Notes: generated by a model not told the origin, from the letters alone. A DNA stretch of 35,836 nucleotides from an uncultured Coprococcus sp. (GCA_947632705.1 CANRQE010000020.1:1-35836); one strand, 5' to 3'; positions 1 through 10,111 are shown, numbered from the stretch's first letter. Numbers and translations are program-made.

Positions 1-56
1 CTCTTGGCTGGAAAACTCCAAAGCAGGTATTAATGGATTATTCATCGTCAGTGTAA
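1..56 (+). pseudogene. Possible C-terminal end of a DDE transposase (IS30-like), cut by the window edge
   Basis: The reading frame that begins at base 3 is open from the window edge and ends with TAA at 54-56. Its last 17 residues begin LGWKTPKQVL. This resembles the short tail that closes IS30-type integrase-core transposases, which commonly end with an LGxKTPxEVF-like stretch. Only 17 codons are visible, so neither the catalytic residues nor the family can be verified. A sequence just after it (51-78) contains TTTGACAA, which would suit an insertion-sequence end, but the partner inverted repeat lies outside the window. It could equally be the end of another gene or chance. Confidence 0.35.
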
Positions 57-180
57 CAAATGTTTGACAAACCTACAATTTCTTTTCTTTTATAAATGTT
101 TTATAATTTCACTATGGACAGCTTTGGATTTCTTCCGGAAATGTTTTACAAAATAACTTTTATTTTCCTGACAGATAGGT

Positions 181-186
181 TATAAT
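181..186 (+). promoter_or_regulatory. Probable -10 of the fba promoter
   Basis: A perfect TATAAT lies 67 bases upstream of the fba start, but no good -35 sits 16-18 bases before it (the sequence there is TTTTAT). Two other candidates lie further upstream: TTGACA at 64-69 with TTTATA at 88-93, and TATAAT at 102-107. Which of these is used cannot be settled by reading. Confidence 0.4.
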
Positions 187-199
187 TTATCCAGAATGA

Positions 200-221
200 G
201 ATGATACCTTATCCTATCATC
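200..221 (+). promoter_or_regulatory. 7-bp inverted repeat in the fba leader
   Basis: GATGATA (200-206) and TATCATC (215-221) are perfect reverse complements separated by 8 bases. They lie just downstream of the TATAAT at 181-186, so they would fall at the start of the fba transcript. This could be an operator or a small 5' hairpin. No known regulator site is recognised. Confidence 0.3.
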
Positions 222-252
222 CAAAAAATATTTTAAACGGAGGACACAAAAT

Positions 253-1116
253 ATGTTAGTTTCAGCAAAAGATATGTTGACAAAGGCAAAAGCCGGAAAA
301 TATGCAGTAGGTCAGTTCAACATCAACAACCTGGAGTGGACAAAATCCATCCTTTTAACGGCACAGGAGCTCCAGTCCCCTGTCATTCTCGGCGTTTCAG
401 AAGGCGCAGGCAAATATATGACAGGCTTCAAGACCGTTGCCGCTATGGTAGATGCTATGGTAGACAGCCTTGGAATTACCGTTCCGGTTGCACTGCATCT
501 TGACCATGGAACATATGAAGGAGCAAAGGCATGTATTGAAGCAGGGTTCTCTTCCATCATGTTCGACGGCTCCCATTATCCGATTGACGAAAATATTGCA
601 AAGACAAAAGAACTGGTTGCAATCTGCAATGAAAAGGGCATTTCTCTTGAGGCAGAGGTCGGTGCTATCGGCGGTGAGGAAGACGGCGTCATCGGTAAGG
701 GTGAATGCGCTGATCCTGCAGAATGCAAGGCCATTGCTGACCTTGGCGTAACCATGCTGGCCGCAGGTATCGGCAACATCCATGGAAAATACCCTGACAA
801 CTGGGAAGGCTTAAGCTTTGAGACATTGGATGCGATTCAGAAATTAACAGGCGATATGCCGCTTGTACTTCATGGTGGTACAGGCATTCCTGCCGATATG
901 ATCAAGAAAGCCATTTCTCTCGGCGTTGCAAAGATTAACGTAAACACGGAATGCCAGTTAGCATTCCAGGAGGCAACAAGAAAGTATATCGAGGAAGGAA
1001 AAGACCTTCAGGGTAAGGGATTTGACCCTCGTAAGCTGCTTGCTCCGGGTGCTGAGGCAATCAAGGCTACCGTTAAGGAGAAGATGGAATTATTCGGTTC
1101 TGTAGGAAAAGCTTAA
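253..1116 (+). CDS. fba: Class II fructose-1,6-bisphosphate aldolase
   Basis: This 287-residue enzyme splits fructose-1,6-bisphosphate into dihydroxyacetone phosphate and glyceraldehyde-3-phosphate in cytosolic glycolysis, using a zinc ion. Visible family signatures are HLDHG at residues 82-86 (catalytic Asp84, zinc ligand His85), LEAEVGAIGG at 132-141, a zinc-ligand His177 in GIGNIHG, and VLHGGTG at 205-211 with His207. The length fits the short bacterial class II form. The start is supported by GGAGG at 239-243, nine bases before the ATG. The gene stands alone between upstream promoter candidates and an intrinsic terminator at 1172-1219. Aldolases for tagatose- or other ketose-bisphosphates share this fold, but the general sequence matches FBA best. 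Confidence 0.95.
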   Translation: MLVSAKDMLTKAKAGKYAVGQFNINNLEWTKSILLTAQELQSPVILGVSEGAGKYMTGFKTVAAMVDAMVDSLGITVPVALHLDHGTYEGAKACIEAGFSSIMFDGSHYPIDENIAKTKELVAICNEKGISLEAEVGAIGGEEDGVIGKGECADPAECKAIADLGVTMLAAGIGNIHGKYPDNWEGLSFETLDAIQKLTGDMPLVLHGGTGIPADMIKKAISLGVAKINVNTECQLAFQEATRKYIEEGKDLQGKGFDPRKLLAPGAEAIKATVKEKMELFGSVGKA

Positions 1117-1171
1117 TTTCTGCATATTCATGTCGCCTTTCAAGGCAATTATCTGCTTTGTAACACAATAG

Positions 1172-1219
1172 AAAAAGGGTGTCGGATAATGCCATATGCA
1201 TCATCAGGCATCCTTTTTT
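1172..1219 (+). terminator. Intrinsic terminator of fba
   Basis: AAAAAGGGTG on the left pairs with CATCCTTTTT on the right (one G-U pair). A possible inner TGCC/GGCA stem is also present, and the right arm ends in a run of T. It lies 55 bases after the fba stop and before the next promoter. Confidence 0.75.
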
Positions 1220-1272
1220 CATATCATTATATAAAAGAATCTGTAAACAGGGAACTCTTTTGATGCTATATA

Positions 1273-1302
1273 TTTACACCGTAAGGTTGTTTATTGTATA
1301 CT
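1273..1302 (+). promoter_or_regulatory. Sigma-A-like promoter for the MBL hydrolase-acetyltransferase pair
   Basis: TTTACA (1273-1278) and TATACT (1297-1302) are separated by 18 bases. They lie 26 bases upstream of the chosen start at 1329 and downstream of the fba terminator. Confidence 0.55.
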
Positions 1303-1328
1303 GTGTGATAAATAGGGAGGTCTCTGAT

Positions 1329-2129
1329 ATGAAACTTACAATTCTTGGCACCGGTAATGCCCTTGTAACGGAATGCTATAATACATGTTTTGTATTAAGT
1401 GATGGAAACCAGCATTTTTTAGTAGACGGAGGCGGCGGAAATGGTATTTTAAAGCAGCTAAAATCCGTTCATATACCCGTAACCGGTATTCATGATATCT
1501 TTGTCACGCATAAGCACATTGACCATGTAATGGGTATTATCTGGATGATTCGTGCCGTCTGCCAAAAAATGAATCAGGGAAATTATCAGGGCATCTGTCG
1601 TATCTACGCACATGATGAGCTGATCCCTCTCATCCGCAATATGGCTTTTACCCTCTTACAGGCAAAGGAAGTCAAACATATGGAGGATGATCTGATCTTT
1701 ATTCCCCTGAAGGACGGAGATTCTCATGAGATAACAGGGCATCAGACCACCTTTTTTGATATCCGTTCTACAAAAGCAAAGCAATTTGGCTTTACATTTA
1801 AGCTCGAAAACGATCAGAAGCTTACCTGCTGCGGGGATGAACCCTATCAGGAGCATGAATATTCCTATGCCGTTGGAAGCACCTGGCTGATGCATGAGGC
1901 ATTCTGCCTGTATTCTCAGGCAGAGCAGTTCCGTCCATATGAAAAACACCACTCTACTGTGATGGATGCCTGCAAGGTAGCAGAGGCCCTTGGCGTGAAA
2001 AATCTGATCCTGTATCATACGGAGGATAAAAATATTGAAAACAGAAAGGCCTTATACTATAAAGAAGGCAGCAGGTACTATACCGGGAATCTGTATATAC
2101 CCGATGATCTGGAAATATTTGAATTGTAA
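1329..2129 (+). CDS. MBL-fold metallo-hydrolase, RNase Z-like
   Basis: The protein has 266 residues and the metallo-beta-lactamase fold. The metal-binding motif HKHIDH is at residues 61-66, preceded by a glycine-rich VDGGGG turn, and the C-terminal part carries HHSTVMDACKVAEALGVKN followed by LILYHTED. The H-S-T-x(5)-A pattern is typical of the RNase Z/ElaC branch. A role in tRNA 3' processing is possible but not shown: this is a divergent member and similar proteins are usually annotated only as hydrolases. An in-frame extension back to 1179 exists, but ATG 1329 has a strong GGGAGG at 1315-1320 and begins at the conserved first strand MKLTILGTG, so I start there. It probably shares a transcript with the acetyltransferase gene 42 bases downstream. 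Confidence 0.8.
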   Translation: MKLTILGTGNALVTECYNTCFVLSDGNQHFLVDGGGGNGILKQLKSVHIPVTGIHDIFVTHKHIDHVMGIIWMIRAVCQKMNQGNYQGICRIYAHDELIPLIRNMAFTLLQAKEVKHMEDDLIFIPLKDGDSHEITGHQTTFFDIRSTKAKQFGFTFKLENDQKLTCCGDEPYQEHEYSYAVGSTWLMHEAFCLYSQAEQFRPYEKHHSTVMDACKVAEALGVKNLILYHTEDKNIENRKALYYKEGSRYYTGNLYIPDDLEIFEL

Positions 2130-2171
2130 TTTACAATGATGAACCTGATATTAAGAGAAAGGAATCCACAT

Positions 2172-2798
2172 ATGTCACACTATGAAACCAACAAACAGAA
2201 AATGCTGTCCGGAAAGCTCTATATTGCCGATGATCCTGAGCTTCGCGCCGATATGGCAAAATCCAGAAGACTGACAAGATTATTCAATAACAGCACAGAA
2301 AATGAAATGGAAAAACGGTCTGCACTCCTAAAAGAATTATTTGCCTCTGTCGGAGAAAATGTATATATCGAACCCACCTTTCGCTGTGACTACGGATGTC
2401 ACATCACAATCGGAGACAACTTCTATGCCAATTATGACTGCATCATGATCGATGTGGCAGACATCACTATCGGAAACAATGTGTTCTTTGCGCCGCGGGT
2501 ATGTGTGTTTACCGCAGGCCATCCGATTGATGCCGGAATCCGGGATGAATTGCTGGAATACGGAAAACCGATCAAAATCGGCAACAGTGTATGGATAGGC
2601 GGCAACACCGTTATCAATCCCGGTGTCACAATCGGAAATGACGTCGTGATCGGCTCCGGTTCTGTCGTTACAAGAGATATCCCGGATCATGTTGTTGCTG
2701 TGGGAAATCCCTGCAGGGTACTGCGTCCGATTACAAAAGAAGACCGGAGCTTCTGGGAGGCACAGAAGGAAGCGTATGATCTGACTATTAAACGGTAA
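2172..2798 (+). CDS. maa: Maltose/galactoside O-acetyltransferase family protein (left-handed beta-helix)
   Basis: This 208-residue protein belongs to the acetyl-CoA-dependent hexapeptide-repeat acetyltransferases (Maa/LacA/NodL). The N-terminal helical cap (MLSGKLYIADDPEL) is the Mac domain. Hexapeptide repeats (for example ITIGNN, IKIGNS, VTIGND, VVIGSG) run from about residue 75 to 190. The catalytic histidine is His117 in TAGHPID. The family acetylates the 6-hydroxyl of glucose, maltose or galactosides, often seen as detoxification of non-metabolised sugars. The exact substrate here is unknown. An ATG at 2136 is in frame, but the start at 2172 has GAAAGGA at 2156-2163 and matches the family's N-terminus. 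It is convergent with uvrA across a strong hairpin. Confidence 0.85.
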   Translation: MSHYETNKQKMLSGKLYIADDPELRADMAKSRRLTRLFNNSTENEMEKRSALLKELFASVGENVYIEPTFRCDYGCHITIGDNFYANYDCIMIDVADITIGNNVFFAPRVCVFTAGHPIDAGIRDELLEYGKPIKIGNSVWIGGNTVINPGVTIGNDVVIGSGSVVTRDIPDHVVAVGNPCRVLRPITKEDRSFWEAQKEAYDLTIKR

Positions 2799-2830
2799 AA
2801 ACAACGGTATTGTAAAAAAAGTACAGTCTG

Positions 2831-2863
2831 AAGTGTACACTATGACAATAGTGTACACTTTTA
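2831..2863. terminator. Bidirectional terminator between the acetyltransferase gene and uvrA
   Basis: A perfect 13-bp stem (2831-2843 with 2848-2860) closes on the tetraloop GACA. The right arm is followed by TTTTAC. On the minus strand the T run (TTTTTTT) comes about ten bases after the stem. It separates two convergent genes. Each arm contains the palindrome GTGTACAC. Confidence 0.7.
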
Positions 2864-2911
2864 CTATAGGGGTGTTATAAAAATATACATTTAATTTTGT
2901 ATTTGTTAAAT

Positions 2912-5755
2912 CTACTTCTCCAGATACTTCTTAATATACTGCCCTGTATAAGACTTCTTGCACTTTGCGATCTGCTCCGGCGTGCCCTGGGCGATTACCG
3001 TACCGCCTCTGGCGCCTCCTTCCGGTCCCATATCAATAATATAATCCGCCGTTTTAATGACATCCAGATTATGCTCAATAACTACAACCGTATTGCCGCC
3101 CTCACTTAAGCGCTGCAAAATCTCTACCAGTCTATGCACATCCGCAAAATGAAGACCGGTCGTTGGCTCATCCAGAATATAAATTGTCTTCCCGGTGCTT
3201 CTTCTGCTCAGCTCGGTTGCAAGTTTGATTCGCTGTGCTTCTCCGCCTGACAGGGTTGTGGAAGGCTGTCCAAGCTTAATGTATCCAAGCCCTACATCCT
3301 GCAGGGTTGTGATTTTCCGCAGGATACTCGGAACATTTTCAAAGAACGTACACGCTTCATCCACCGTCATGTCAAGTACATCAAATATATTTTTTCCTTT
3401 ATACCGGACCTCCAGGGTCTCTCTGTTATATCTTTTTCCGCCGCACACCTCACACGGAACATAGATATCCGGAAGGAAATGCATCTCTATCTTAATAATT
3501 CCATCTCCGCGGCAGGCCTCACACCGCCCGCCGGAAACATTGAAGGAAAATCTGCCTTTGTTGTATCCGCGGCTCTTGGCATCCTTGGTTCCGGCAAATA
3601 AGTCCCTGATCATATCAAAGGTTCCCGTATACGTTGCAGGATTGGAGCGCGGACTTCTCCCAATCGGGGACTGATCAATATTGATTACCTTATCCAGTGC
3701 ATCATATCCTATGATATGATCGTGTTTTCCGGCCTTAATTCTGCTGTGGTTCAGTCTTCGTGCCAGCTTCTTATACAGAATCTCATTAACCAGGGAGCTT
3801 TTCCCGGATCCTGACACCCCGGTTACACAGGTCATAACTCCGAGAGGCAGCTTTACATCTATATGCTTCAGGTTATTTTCATATGCATTTTGTATCGTTA
3901 GCCAGCCTGTTGGTTTTTTTCGGACCTTCGGAACAGGAATTTTTTTTCTTCCGCTCAGGTAATCTCCGGTAATGGACTCCTTACATGCCATAATCTCCTC
4001 AGCGGTTCCCTGGGCAACCACATAGCCGCCCTCCTCACCGGCGCCCGGACCGATATCTATGATATGGTCCGCCGCAAGCATGGTATCCTCGTCATGCTCC
4101 ACCACAAGAAGCGTATTTCCCAGATCACGCAGATTCTCCAGTGCATGAATCAGCTTATCATTGTCCCTCTGATGCAGACCGATACTCGGTTCATCCAGAA
4201 TATAGGCAACCCCTACCAAGCCGGAGCCAATCTGGGTGGCCAGACGGATACGCTGTGCCTCTCCGCCTGACAGGCTTCCGGTCGCCCTGTATAACGCCAG
4301 ATAATCCAATCCTACATCAATCAGAAAATGCAGTCTTGCCCTGATTTCTTTCAGGACGGCTCCGCCGATCATTTGCTGTCTTTCTGTCAGTTCCAGATTC
4401 TCCATAAACTGACACAGGTCTTCAATAGACAGCTCCGTTAACTCCGAAATATTCTTACCGCCGACCGTAACAGCCAGGGCATGCGGTTTCAGACGTTTTC
4501 CATGACATTCATCACATGGCGTAATCGTCATAAAGGTTTCATATTCTGCCTTTGTCGTTTCTGCGCTGGTCTCCCTGTATCGTCTCTGCACATTACGGAT
4601 CAGCCCTTCAAATGTAATATCATATACGCCCTCTCCGCGCTGACCCTTATAATGCACCTTCACAGGGCGGCTGTTTTTTCCATAGAGCAGCAGATCCCGG
4701 ATATCCTCCGGATACTGTTCAAACGGAGTATCGAGAGAAAAATCATAAGCCTCAGCCAGTGCCCTTAAAACCGCATTGGAAAAGCTCTTCCCGTCATTGC
4801 AGGACTGCCAGCCCAACACTACAATCGCTCCTTCATTGATGGAAAGTCTCTGATCCGGGATCATGAGATCCGGGTCAAACTCCATTTTAAAGCCAAGTCC
4901 TGCGCAAACAGGGCAGGCGCCAAACGGATTATTAAAGGAAAAGCTTCTTGGTTCTATCTCCTCAATGCTGATACCGCAATCCGGGCAGGAAAAGCTGTCG
5001 GAGAAATTGATTATCCTGTTTTCATCCTCTTCTCCCATGACTTCAATCTTCATCAGCCCTTCTGCCATACGAAGGGTTGTTTCAATAGAATCCGCCAGCC
5101 TGCGCTCCATATCAGGACGCACTACTAAACGGTCTACCACAATATCAATATTATGCTTTTTATTTTTTTCCAGATGAATGTCCTCTGACAGCTCGTACAT
5201 ACTGCCGTCAATGATCACTCTGACAAATCCGCTCTTCTTGGCCTGTTCCAGCAACTTGACATGTTCGCCCTTTCTTCCCCGTATCACAGGCGCCAATACC
5301 ATAAATCTGGTCCGTTCCGGCAGCTTCATAATCTCATCCACCATCTGATCGACCGTCTGACGGCTGATTTCACGGCCACAGTTCGGGCAATGCGGAATGC
5401 CGATTCTGGCAAACAGCAGACGGAAATAGTCATAGATTTCCGTCACGGTTCCAACTGTGGAGCGTGGATTTCTATTTGTGGATTTCTGATCAATGGAAAT
5501 CGCAGGAGACAGCCCCTCTATCTTTTCCACATCCGGCTTTTCTGCCTGTCCGAGAAACTGTCTGGCATAGGAAGACAATGACTCCATATATCTTCTCTGC
5601 CCCTCCGCATAAATTGTATCAAATGCGAGGGAGGATTTTCCGGAACCGGATAATCCGGTCAAAACCACAAACTGATCTCTCGGAATTTTAATATCAATAT
5701 TTTTCAGATTATGTTCCTTTGCACCTTTTACTGTAATGTACTTTCTGTCACTCAT
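2912..5755 (-). CDS. uvrA: Excinuclease ABC subunit A
   Basis: UvrA is the DNA-damage sensor ATPase of nucleotide excision repair. It dimerises, finds lesions and loads UvrB. The 947-residue length is normal. Two ABC modules are visible: Walker [10 protein letters not shown] near residues 34-42 and GVSGSGKSS near 646-654. There are two signature motifs, [14 protein letters not shown] and [14 protein letters not shown], and two Walker B regions, [12 protein letters not shown] and [12 protein letters not shown]. Zinc-finger cysteines appear as CPNCG, CPDCG and the C-terminal pair CEAC...CEVC. It begins 110 bases after uvrB ends, on the same strand, so the two are likely co-transcribed in the order uvrB-uvrA. 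Its ribosome site is weak compared with uvrB. Confidence 0.98.
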   Translation of the reverse strand: MSDRKYITVKGAKEHNLKNIDIKIPRDQFVVLTGLSGSGKSSLAFDTIYAEGQRRYMESLSSYARQFLGQAEKPDVEKIEGLSPAISIDQKSTNRNPRSTVGTVTEIYDYFRLLFARIGIPHCPNCGREISRQTVDQMVDEIMKLPERTRFMVLAPVIRGRKGEHVKLLEQAKKSGFVRVIIDGSMYELSEDIHLEKNKKHNIDIVVDRLVVRPDMERRLADSIETTLRMAEGLMKIEVMGEEDENRIINFSDSFSCPDCGISIEEIEPRSFSFNNPFGACPVCAGLGFKMEFDPDLMIPDQRLSINEGAIVVLGWQSCNDGKSFSNAVLRALAEAYDFSLDTPFEQYPEDIRDLLLYGKNSRPVKVHYKGQRGEGVYDITFEGLIRNVQRRYRETSAETTKAEYETFMTITPCDECHGKRLKPHALAVTVGGKNISELTELSIEDLCQFMENLELTERQQMIGGAVLKEIRARLHFLIDVGLDYLALYRATGSLSGGEAQRIRLATQIGSGLVGVAYILDEPSIGLHQRDNDKLIHALENLRDLGNTLLVVEHDEDTMLAADHIIDIGPGAGEEGGYVVAQGTAEEIMACKESITGDYLSGRKKIPVPKVRKKPTGWLTIQNAYENNLKHIDVKLPLGVMTCVTGVSGSGKSSLVNEILYKKLARRLNHSRIKAGKHDHIIGYDALDKVINIDQSPIGRSPRSNPATYTGTFDMIRDLFAGTKDAKSRGYNKGRFSFNVSGGRCEACRGDGIIKIEMHFLPDIYVPCEVCGGKRYNRETLEVRYKGKNIFDVLDMTVDEACTFFENVPSILRKITTLQDVGLGYIKLGQPSTTLSGGEAQRIKLATELSRRSTGKTIYILDEPTTGLHFADVHRLVEILQRLSEGGNTVVVIEHNLDVIKTADYIIDMGPEGGARGGTVIAQGTPEQIAKCKKSYTGQYIKKYLEK

Positions 5756-5865
5756 CTTTACACTCTTTCACTTTGCCTTTTCGTTTATTCATATCTTAAT
5801 ATGTTTATATTACTATATCTTTTAACCGTTTGCACTGTCTGATTTTGGATATGATGAAAGATCCG

Positions 5866-7863
5866 CTATTTGTCATAGTCCCGCAATGCTTCTTTGTATT
5901 TTTTGATCTCGTCACGGAGAACTGCCGCCATTTCAAAATTCAGATCTGCTGCGGCAATATTCATATTCTTTGTCAGCTTATCAATCTTTGCCTGCAGCTC
6001 TTTTTTGGTCATGGATTCAATATCTTTCTCCTCCCTGTCTGCAGACGGTTCTGTTATCTCATTACTGATCAGATCCCTGACACTCTTTTCAATCGTTTTC
6101 GGTATAATTCCATGTTCCTTATTATAGGCATCCTGAATCTGACGCCTTCGTGCCGTTTCATCCAGCGCATACCGCATGGAGCCCGTAATCATATCCGCAT
6201 ACATAATAACATGTCCGTCCACATTCCGGGCGGCACGGCCGATTGTTTGTACCAGAGACGTCTCCGATCTTAAGAAGCCCTCCTTATCTGCATCCAGAAT
6301 TGCAACCAGTGTAATCTCCGGAATGTCAAGGCCCTCCCGGAGCAGATTGATTCCTACCAGCACATCAAAGACACCCAGACGGAGATCCCTGACAATCTCC
6401 ACCCGTTCCATTGTATCGATATCCGAGTGCAGGTATTTGACTTTGACACCATTGTCTCTGAGATAATCGGTCAGATCCTCAGCCATCCGTTTGGTCAGTG
6501 TTGTAACCAGAATCTTATGTCCCTTCTCCGTTTCCTTATTAATCTCGGATAACAGGTCATCAATCTGTCCCTCTACCGGACGCACCTCAACGACCGGGTC
6601 CAACAGTCCTGTCGGCCTGATAATCTGTTCCACACGAAGTAATTCATGCTCCGCTTCATAGGTCGATGGGGTTGCTGATACGAACAGTACCTGATCCAGC
6701 TTCTGCTCAAATTCCTGAAAATTCAAAGGTCTGTTATCAAGTGCAGACGGAAGCCGGAAGCCGTAATCCACCAGATTCATCTTCCGGGACCTGTCACCGG
6801 CATACATGCCGCCAACCTGCGGGATCGTCATATGAGATTCGTCTACGATCAGCAGAAAATCATCACCGAAGAAATCCAGCAGCGTACTCGGTGTTTCCCC
6901 TGTCTGCCGGCCGGAAAGAGGTCCCGAATAATTCTCGATGCCGGAACAGAATCCGGTCTCCCGCATCATTTCAATGTCAAAATTCGTCCGTTCCTCGATA
7001 CGCTGTGCCTCAATCAGCTTATCCCTTGATTTAAAATAAGCAATCCGGTCCTGAAGCTCTGCTTCTATCCGGACAAGTGCCGCATCCAGCTTTTCCTGTC
7101 CCACAACATAATGGGAGGCAGGAAAGATACAGGTAAAGTTCAGGCTTCTCTTGGCATTGCCGGTCACGATATCAAATTCCGTAATCCGGTCTATCTCATC
7201 CCCGAAGAATTCGATGCGAATGCCATCCTCAAAGGTGGACACCGGAATAATCTCCAAAACATCCCCCTTTACACGGAAGGTGCCTCTGTGAAAATCCATA
7301 TCATTTCTGGTATATTGTATATCTGTCAGCTGGTCGATAACCATATCACGATCCTTCAACATGCCCACACGAAGCGACAACATCTGCTCCCGGTATTCAT
7401 TCGGATCTCCGATTCCATAAATACAGGAAACGGAGGACACTACGATCACATCTTTTCTGTCAATCAAAGCTGCGGTCGCACTATGCCGCATCTTATCAAT
7501 ATCATCATTGATGGAAGAATCTTTTGCAATATAGGTATCCGTGGATGCCACATATGCCTCCGGCTGATAATAATCATAATAGGAGACAAAATACTCCACT
7601 GCATTTTCCGGAAAGAACTCCTTAAATTCGCTGTACAGCTGTGCCGCAAGTGTCTTATTATGTGCCAGCACCAAAGTCGGTTTATTCAACTGCCGGATCA
7701 CATTCGCCATCGTAAATGTCTTGCCCGAGCCTGTGACGCCGAGTAAGGTCTGGAACTGGTTGCCTTCTTTGAACCCCTGAACTAAAGCTTCAATGGCCTG
7801 CGGCTGGTCGCCTGTAGGAGCGTAAGGGGCATGCAGCTTAAAAATATGTCCGTTTTCACCCAT
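5866..7863 (-). CDS. uvrB: Excinuclease ABC subunit B
   Basis: UvrB is the damage-verifying helicase-like component that hands the lesion to UvrC. The protein has 665 residues with Walker A GVTGSGKT at 42-49, the beta-hairpin region beginning [10 protein letters not shown] that clamps the DNA strand, the DESH helicase motif [11 protein letters not shown] as motif VI, and a C-terminal UVR domain ([19 protein letters not shown]) that contacts UvrC. The start ATG at 7861-7863 follows a GGAGG site by seven bases. The promoter lies immediately behind the terminator of the upstream CAP gene. uvrC is not in the window. Confidence 0.98.
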   Translation of the reverse strand: MGENGHIFKLHAPYAPTGDQPQAIEALVQGFKEGNQFQTLLGVTGSGKTFTMANVIRQLNKPTLVLAHNKTLAAQLYSEFKEFFPENAVEYFVSYYDYYQPEAYVASTDTYIAKDSSINDDIDKMRHSATAALIDRKDVIVVSSVSCIYGIGDPNEYREQMLSLRVGMLKDRDMVIDQLTDIQYTRNDMDFHRGTFRVKGDVLEIIPVSTFEDGIRIEFFGDEIDRITEFDIVTGNAKRSLNFTCIFPASHYVVGQEKLDAALVRIEAELQDRIAYFKSRDKLIEAQRIEERTNFDIEMMRETGFCSGIENYSGPLSGRQTGETPSTLLDFFGDDFLLIVDESHMTIPQVGGMYAGDRSRKMNLVDYGFRLPSALDNRPLNFQEFEQKLDQVLFVSATPSTYEAEHELLRVEQIIRPTGLLDPVVEVRPVEGQIDDLLSEINKETEKGHKILVTTLTKRMAEDLTDYLRDNGVKVKYLHSDIDTMERVEIVRDLRLGVFDVLVGINLLREGLDIPEITLVAILDADKEGFLRSETSLVQTIGRAARNVDGHVIMYADMITGSMRYALDETARRRQIQDAYNKEHGIIPKTIEKSVRDLISNEITEPSADREEKDIESMTKKELQAKIDKLTKNMNIAAADLNFEMAAVLRDEIKKYKEALRDYDK

Positions 7864-7902
7864 GAACGTTCCTCCGTTATCATTGTTTCATTCTCTGCTG
7901 CT

Positions 7903-7911
7903 ATTATAACA
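7903..7911 (-). promoter_or_regulatory. Extended -10 promoter of uvrB
   Basis: On the minus strand TGTTATAAT (TGn extended -10 plus perfect TATAAT) sits about 40 bases upstream of the uvrB ATG. A poor -35 (TGTACT, 7926-7931) lies 17 bases further up, inside the arm of the preceding terminator. No LexA-type box was recognised. Confidence 0.55.
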
Positions 7912-7918
7912 AAACATA

Positions 7919-7960
7919 TAAAAAAAGTACAGAACAAAATCGAACTTTTGTTCTGTACTT
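7919..7960 (-). terminator. Intrinsic terminator of the CAP-domain gene
   Basis: A perfect 15-bp stem (7925-7939 with 7946-7960) has a 6-base loop. On the minus strand it is followed by seven T residues. It lies about 70 bases after the stop of the CAP gene and directly before the uvrB promoter. Confidence 0.9.
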
Positions 7961-8031
7961 CTCCCGATATATCCCATAGTCCGCGAAAATCCTGAATACC
8001 GGATTTCCTGCAGCTTTACAGGCTGTTGGTT

Positions 8032-9843
8032 CTAATATCCGAAATTCTGAACGAAATAGATACCATAACCCTCTTTATCACCGGATAATACCTTGAACAC
8101 AGATACTCCAATTGTACGGTATCCTTCTCCTAACATATTTGCATTATGTCCCGAAGAATTTTTCCACGCCGTCATAACCGCGGACGCATCCGAATAACCT
8201 GCTGCTATATTTTCTGCGTACATTGCATCTGAAAGAGTAAAGCACATGCTTCCATTTGGTCTTATATGATCAAAATAGCAGGTTGTCTCATAAGCTCTGA
8301 CATTTGCAGAAGCCGTCAGGTCATTGGACTTAACAAGTGTTGACAGGCCTTTGCTGGCTCTGTATGAATTCAACAGCGCAATAATCTCATCTGCCATCTC
8401 CTTGTCATAGTATCCGTAAACCGTCGAGGTTTTGCCTCCTCCCAGATCAATTGTATAAGCTCCGATTGTTTGGGAATCTGTTACATACCCCCTTGCATCC
8501 ACATATACCTGACTGTATTTTCCAAGCGTATACCAGCCTGCTTTTGTCACAAGCTTTCCTGCTGAATTGAAATAATAAGTTTTATCAAAAATGGATTTCG
8601 TCGTATTTTTCGCCATAACCCATTTTCCGTTTGTATAGTCGTAGCAATTTCTGGCGCCTGCATAATAAATTCTCGTGGAATCTCCGTTCTTGTTAAAGAA
8701 ATACTTATCTCCTCCCACAGCCTTCCACTGACTGATCTGCAATACGGCTTTCCCCGTGCTATACGAATATAATTTCCAGATTCCGTTGGAACGGTTCATC
8801 ATATAACCTATGTAACCATTGGAAGATACATACAATTTCTTATTATCGGACAGGTTATACCAGCCTTCCTTGGTAACTCTCACACCGTTGCTTCCGAAGA
8901 AATACAGCTTTCCGTTATTCATGGCACACGCCCCATTGACCGCCAGCACATATTTTCCGCCGGTATAGTTGTAATAAGTCTGGGTGTTGCCGTAATAAAC
9001 TCTGGAAGCATATCCGCTTTCATTAAAATAATATAAATTACTGTAAATATTCTTCCATACGTTCGTCTGCGGATTCCACTTTCTGGAACCGGAATCATAC
9101 TGGTATAACTGCCAGATCCCGCTTGGCTTCTTAATCATCTGTGTAATACAGCCTTCGCTTCCGATGTACAGATGCTGGGTTTCGGTAATTTTTACCCAGC
9201 CCTCCTTGGTAACGCCTCTGCCGCCGGCATTAAAATAATATTGTTCTCCGTCCATCAACGTACAGGATGCATTCTTTAACTGATTCCATTTGCCGGACTC
9301 ATACTTGTAACATTTCTCACCGCTATAGGATACAATGGTTGCCAGTCCGGATGAAGCAAAGTAATACTGATTTCCTTCTTTATTCAGCCATTTGCTCCTC
9401 ATGACTACCATGTCTTTTGCGTCCGGGCTGTATTCATATGCCGTCCATGTATTGCCCGAACTCTTAAAATTATATGTTACATATCCGTCTTCTCCTACAT
9501 ATAAATGCAGGCTGTTACTCGGCTTCTTCCATCCGGGCGTATAATCTACACTTCCGTTCTCATCAAAAAAATAAAAGTAACCGTTTTCCGCCTGCACTGC
9601 TTCATTGACACCCAGCGGCGTAAAGCTTACTGCCTGCGTGTCGGAAAGCTCCATCGTCGCAATAGCGGCATCCCCCGCCGTAGCGGTATCCTCCGTCGCA
9701 GCAGTATTCTCCGCGGCACGGGCGGTACTCTGCGGGACCATGACCAATACCCCGACAAACAGTATCACTGTCGCCAAAAGTAAACGCATGTACCTGACAC
9801 CCGGCATTAAATACTGCCGCACATTTCGTCTTTCTGTGCTCAT
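8032..9843 (-). CDS. Secreted cell-wall-binding-repeat protein with C-terminal CAP domain
   Basis: The 603-residue protein starts with a signal peptide (hydrophobic core LLLATVILFVGVLVMV, probable cut after STARA). From about residue 60 to 450 it carries three long repeats of roughly 110 residues plus a partial fourth. Each has the aromatic-glycine pattern of choline-binding/cell-wall-binding repeats (GW...LYVGSxGYI, YYFNxSG, GKW). The last 120 residues form a CAP/SCP-PR1 domain, with LLNSYRASKGL, the His of FDHIRPNG, the AENIAAGY core and SSGHNANML. Such proteins are exported and held on the wall by the repeats. The CAP function in bacteria is mostly unknown. ATG 9841-9843 was chosen over one 21 bases upstream because AGGAGG (9850-9855) precedes it and falls inside the longer form. 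Confidence 0.88.
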   Translation of the reverse strand: MSTERRNVRQYLMPGVRYMRLLLATVILFVGVLVMVPQSTARAAENTAATEDTATAGDAAIATMELSDTQAVSFTPLGVNEAVQAENGYFYFFDENGSVDYTPGWKKPSNSLHLYVGEDGYVTYNFKSSGNTWTAYEYSPDAKDMVVMRSKWLNKEGNQYYFASSGLATIVSYSGEKCYKYESGKWNQLKNASCTLMDGEQYYFNAGGRGVTKEGWVKITETQHLYIGSEGCITQMIKKPSGIWQLYQYDSGSRKWNPQTNVWKNIYSNLYYFNESGYASRVYYGNTQTYYNYTGGKYVLAVNGACAMNNGKLYFFGSNGVRVTKEGWYNLSDNKKLYVSSNGYIGYMMNRSNGIWKLYSYSTGKAVLQISQWKAVGGDKYFFNKNGDSTRIYYAGARNCYDYTNGKWVMAKNTTKSIFDKTYYFNSAGKLVTKAGWYTLGKYSQVYVDARGYVTDSQTIGAYTIDLGGGKTSTVYGYYDKEMADEIIALLNSYRASKGLSTLVKSNDLTASANVRAYETTCYFDHIRPNGSMCFTLSDAMYAENIAAGYSDASAVMTAWKNSSGHNANMLGEGYRTIGVSVFKVLSGDKEGYGIYFVQNFGY

Positions 9844-9892
9844 GCTCTGCCTCCTAATCTCCATAATATAAAATAATCTGAATCGTGGTTTT

Positions 9893-9921
9893 ATTATAAA
9901 CTATCTCTCTGCTTCTTTCAA
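9893..9921 (-). promoter_or_regulatory. Sigma-A promoter of the CAP-domain gene
   Basis: On the minus strand TTGAAA (9916-9921) and TATAAT (9893-9898) are separated by exactly 17 bases. They lie about 50 bases upstream of the start codon. Confidence 0.8.
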
Positions 9922-10111
9922 GAAAAACCGCTGCTCCGGTAACAGGTTTATATTTACAACCGGACTTCTGCAACCATTTGTACATACAGGGCGGTGCCGG
10001 ACCGGCTGTCTCATCTGCAAAGATTACAGCCACACCATCCGTTTTATTTTGTTTATTGGAAATGCCTTTGCCGCTAGTCCGCAGCTTAAGATTTTCTATT
10101 TTTCACACTCC
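9922..10111. other. Gap between the LRR and CAP genes, no confident feature
   Basis: This 190-base stretch follows the LRR gene stop. It contains only a short GCCG/CGGC hairpin without a T run, so no clear terminator for the LRR gene is visible. A minus-strand frame without a good start codon is open across it (9854-10102), but I could not support it as a gene. Confidence 0.3.

Noticed and set aside
253..1116. Tagatose-bisphosphate aldolase as an alternative for fba
   Set aside because: No tagatose or galactitol pathway genes are near, and the motifs and isolated glycolytic-type arrangement agree with fructose-bisphosphate aldolase.
2831..2860. Palindromic hairpin considered as an operator or recombination site
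   Set aside because: Its place between two convergent stop codons and the following T run make a bidirectional terminator the simpler reading.
5830..6273. Long plus-strand frames opposite uvrB and uvrA (for example 5830-6273 and 7111-7746)
   Set aside because: They lie antisense to strongly conserved genes and lack recognisable domains and ribosome sites.
9854..10102. Minus-strand frame of 83 codons between the LRR and CAP genes, protein-like in part (DGVAVIFADETAGPAPP)
   Set aside because: It has no start codon with a ribosome site except a late ATG, it runs through the clear TTGAAA-17-TATAAT promoter of the CAP gene, and I recognise no family. It may be a remnant, but it is not supported as a gene.
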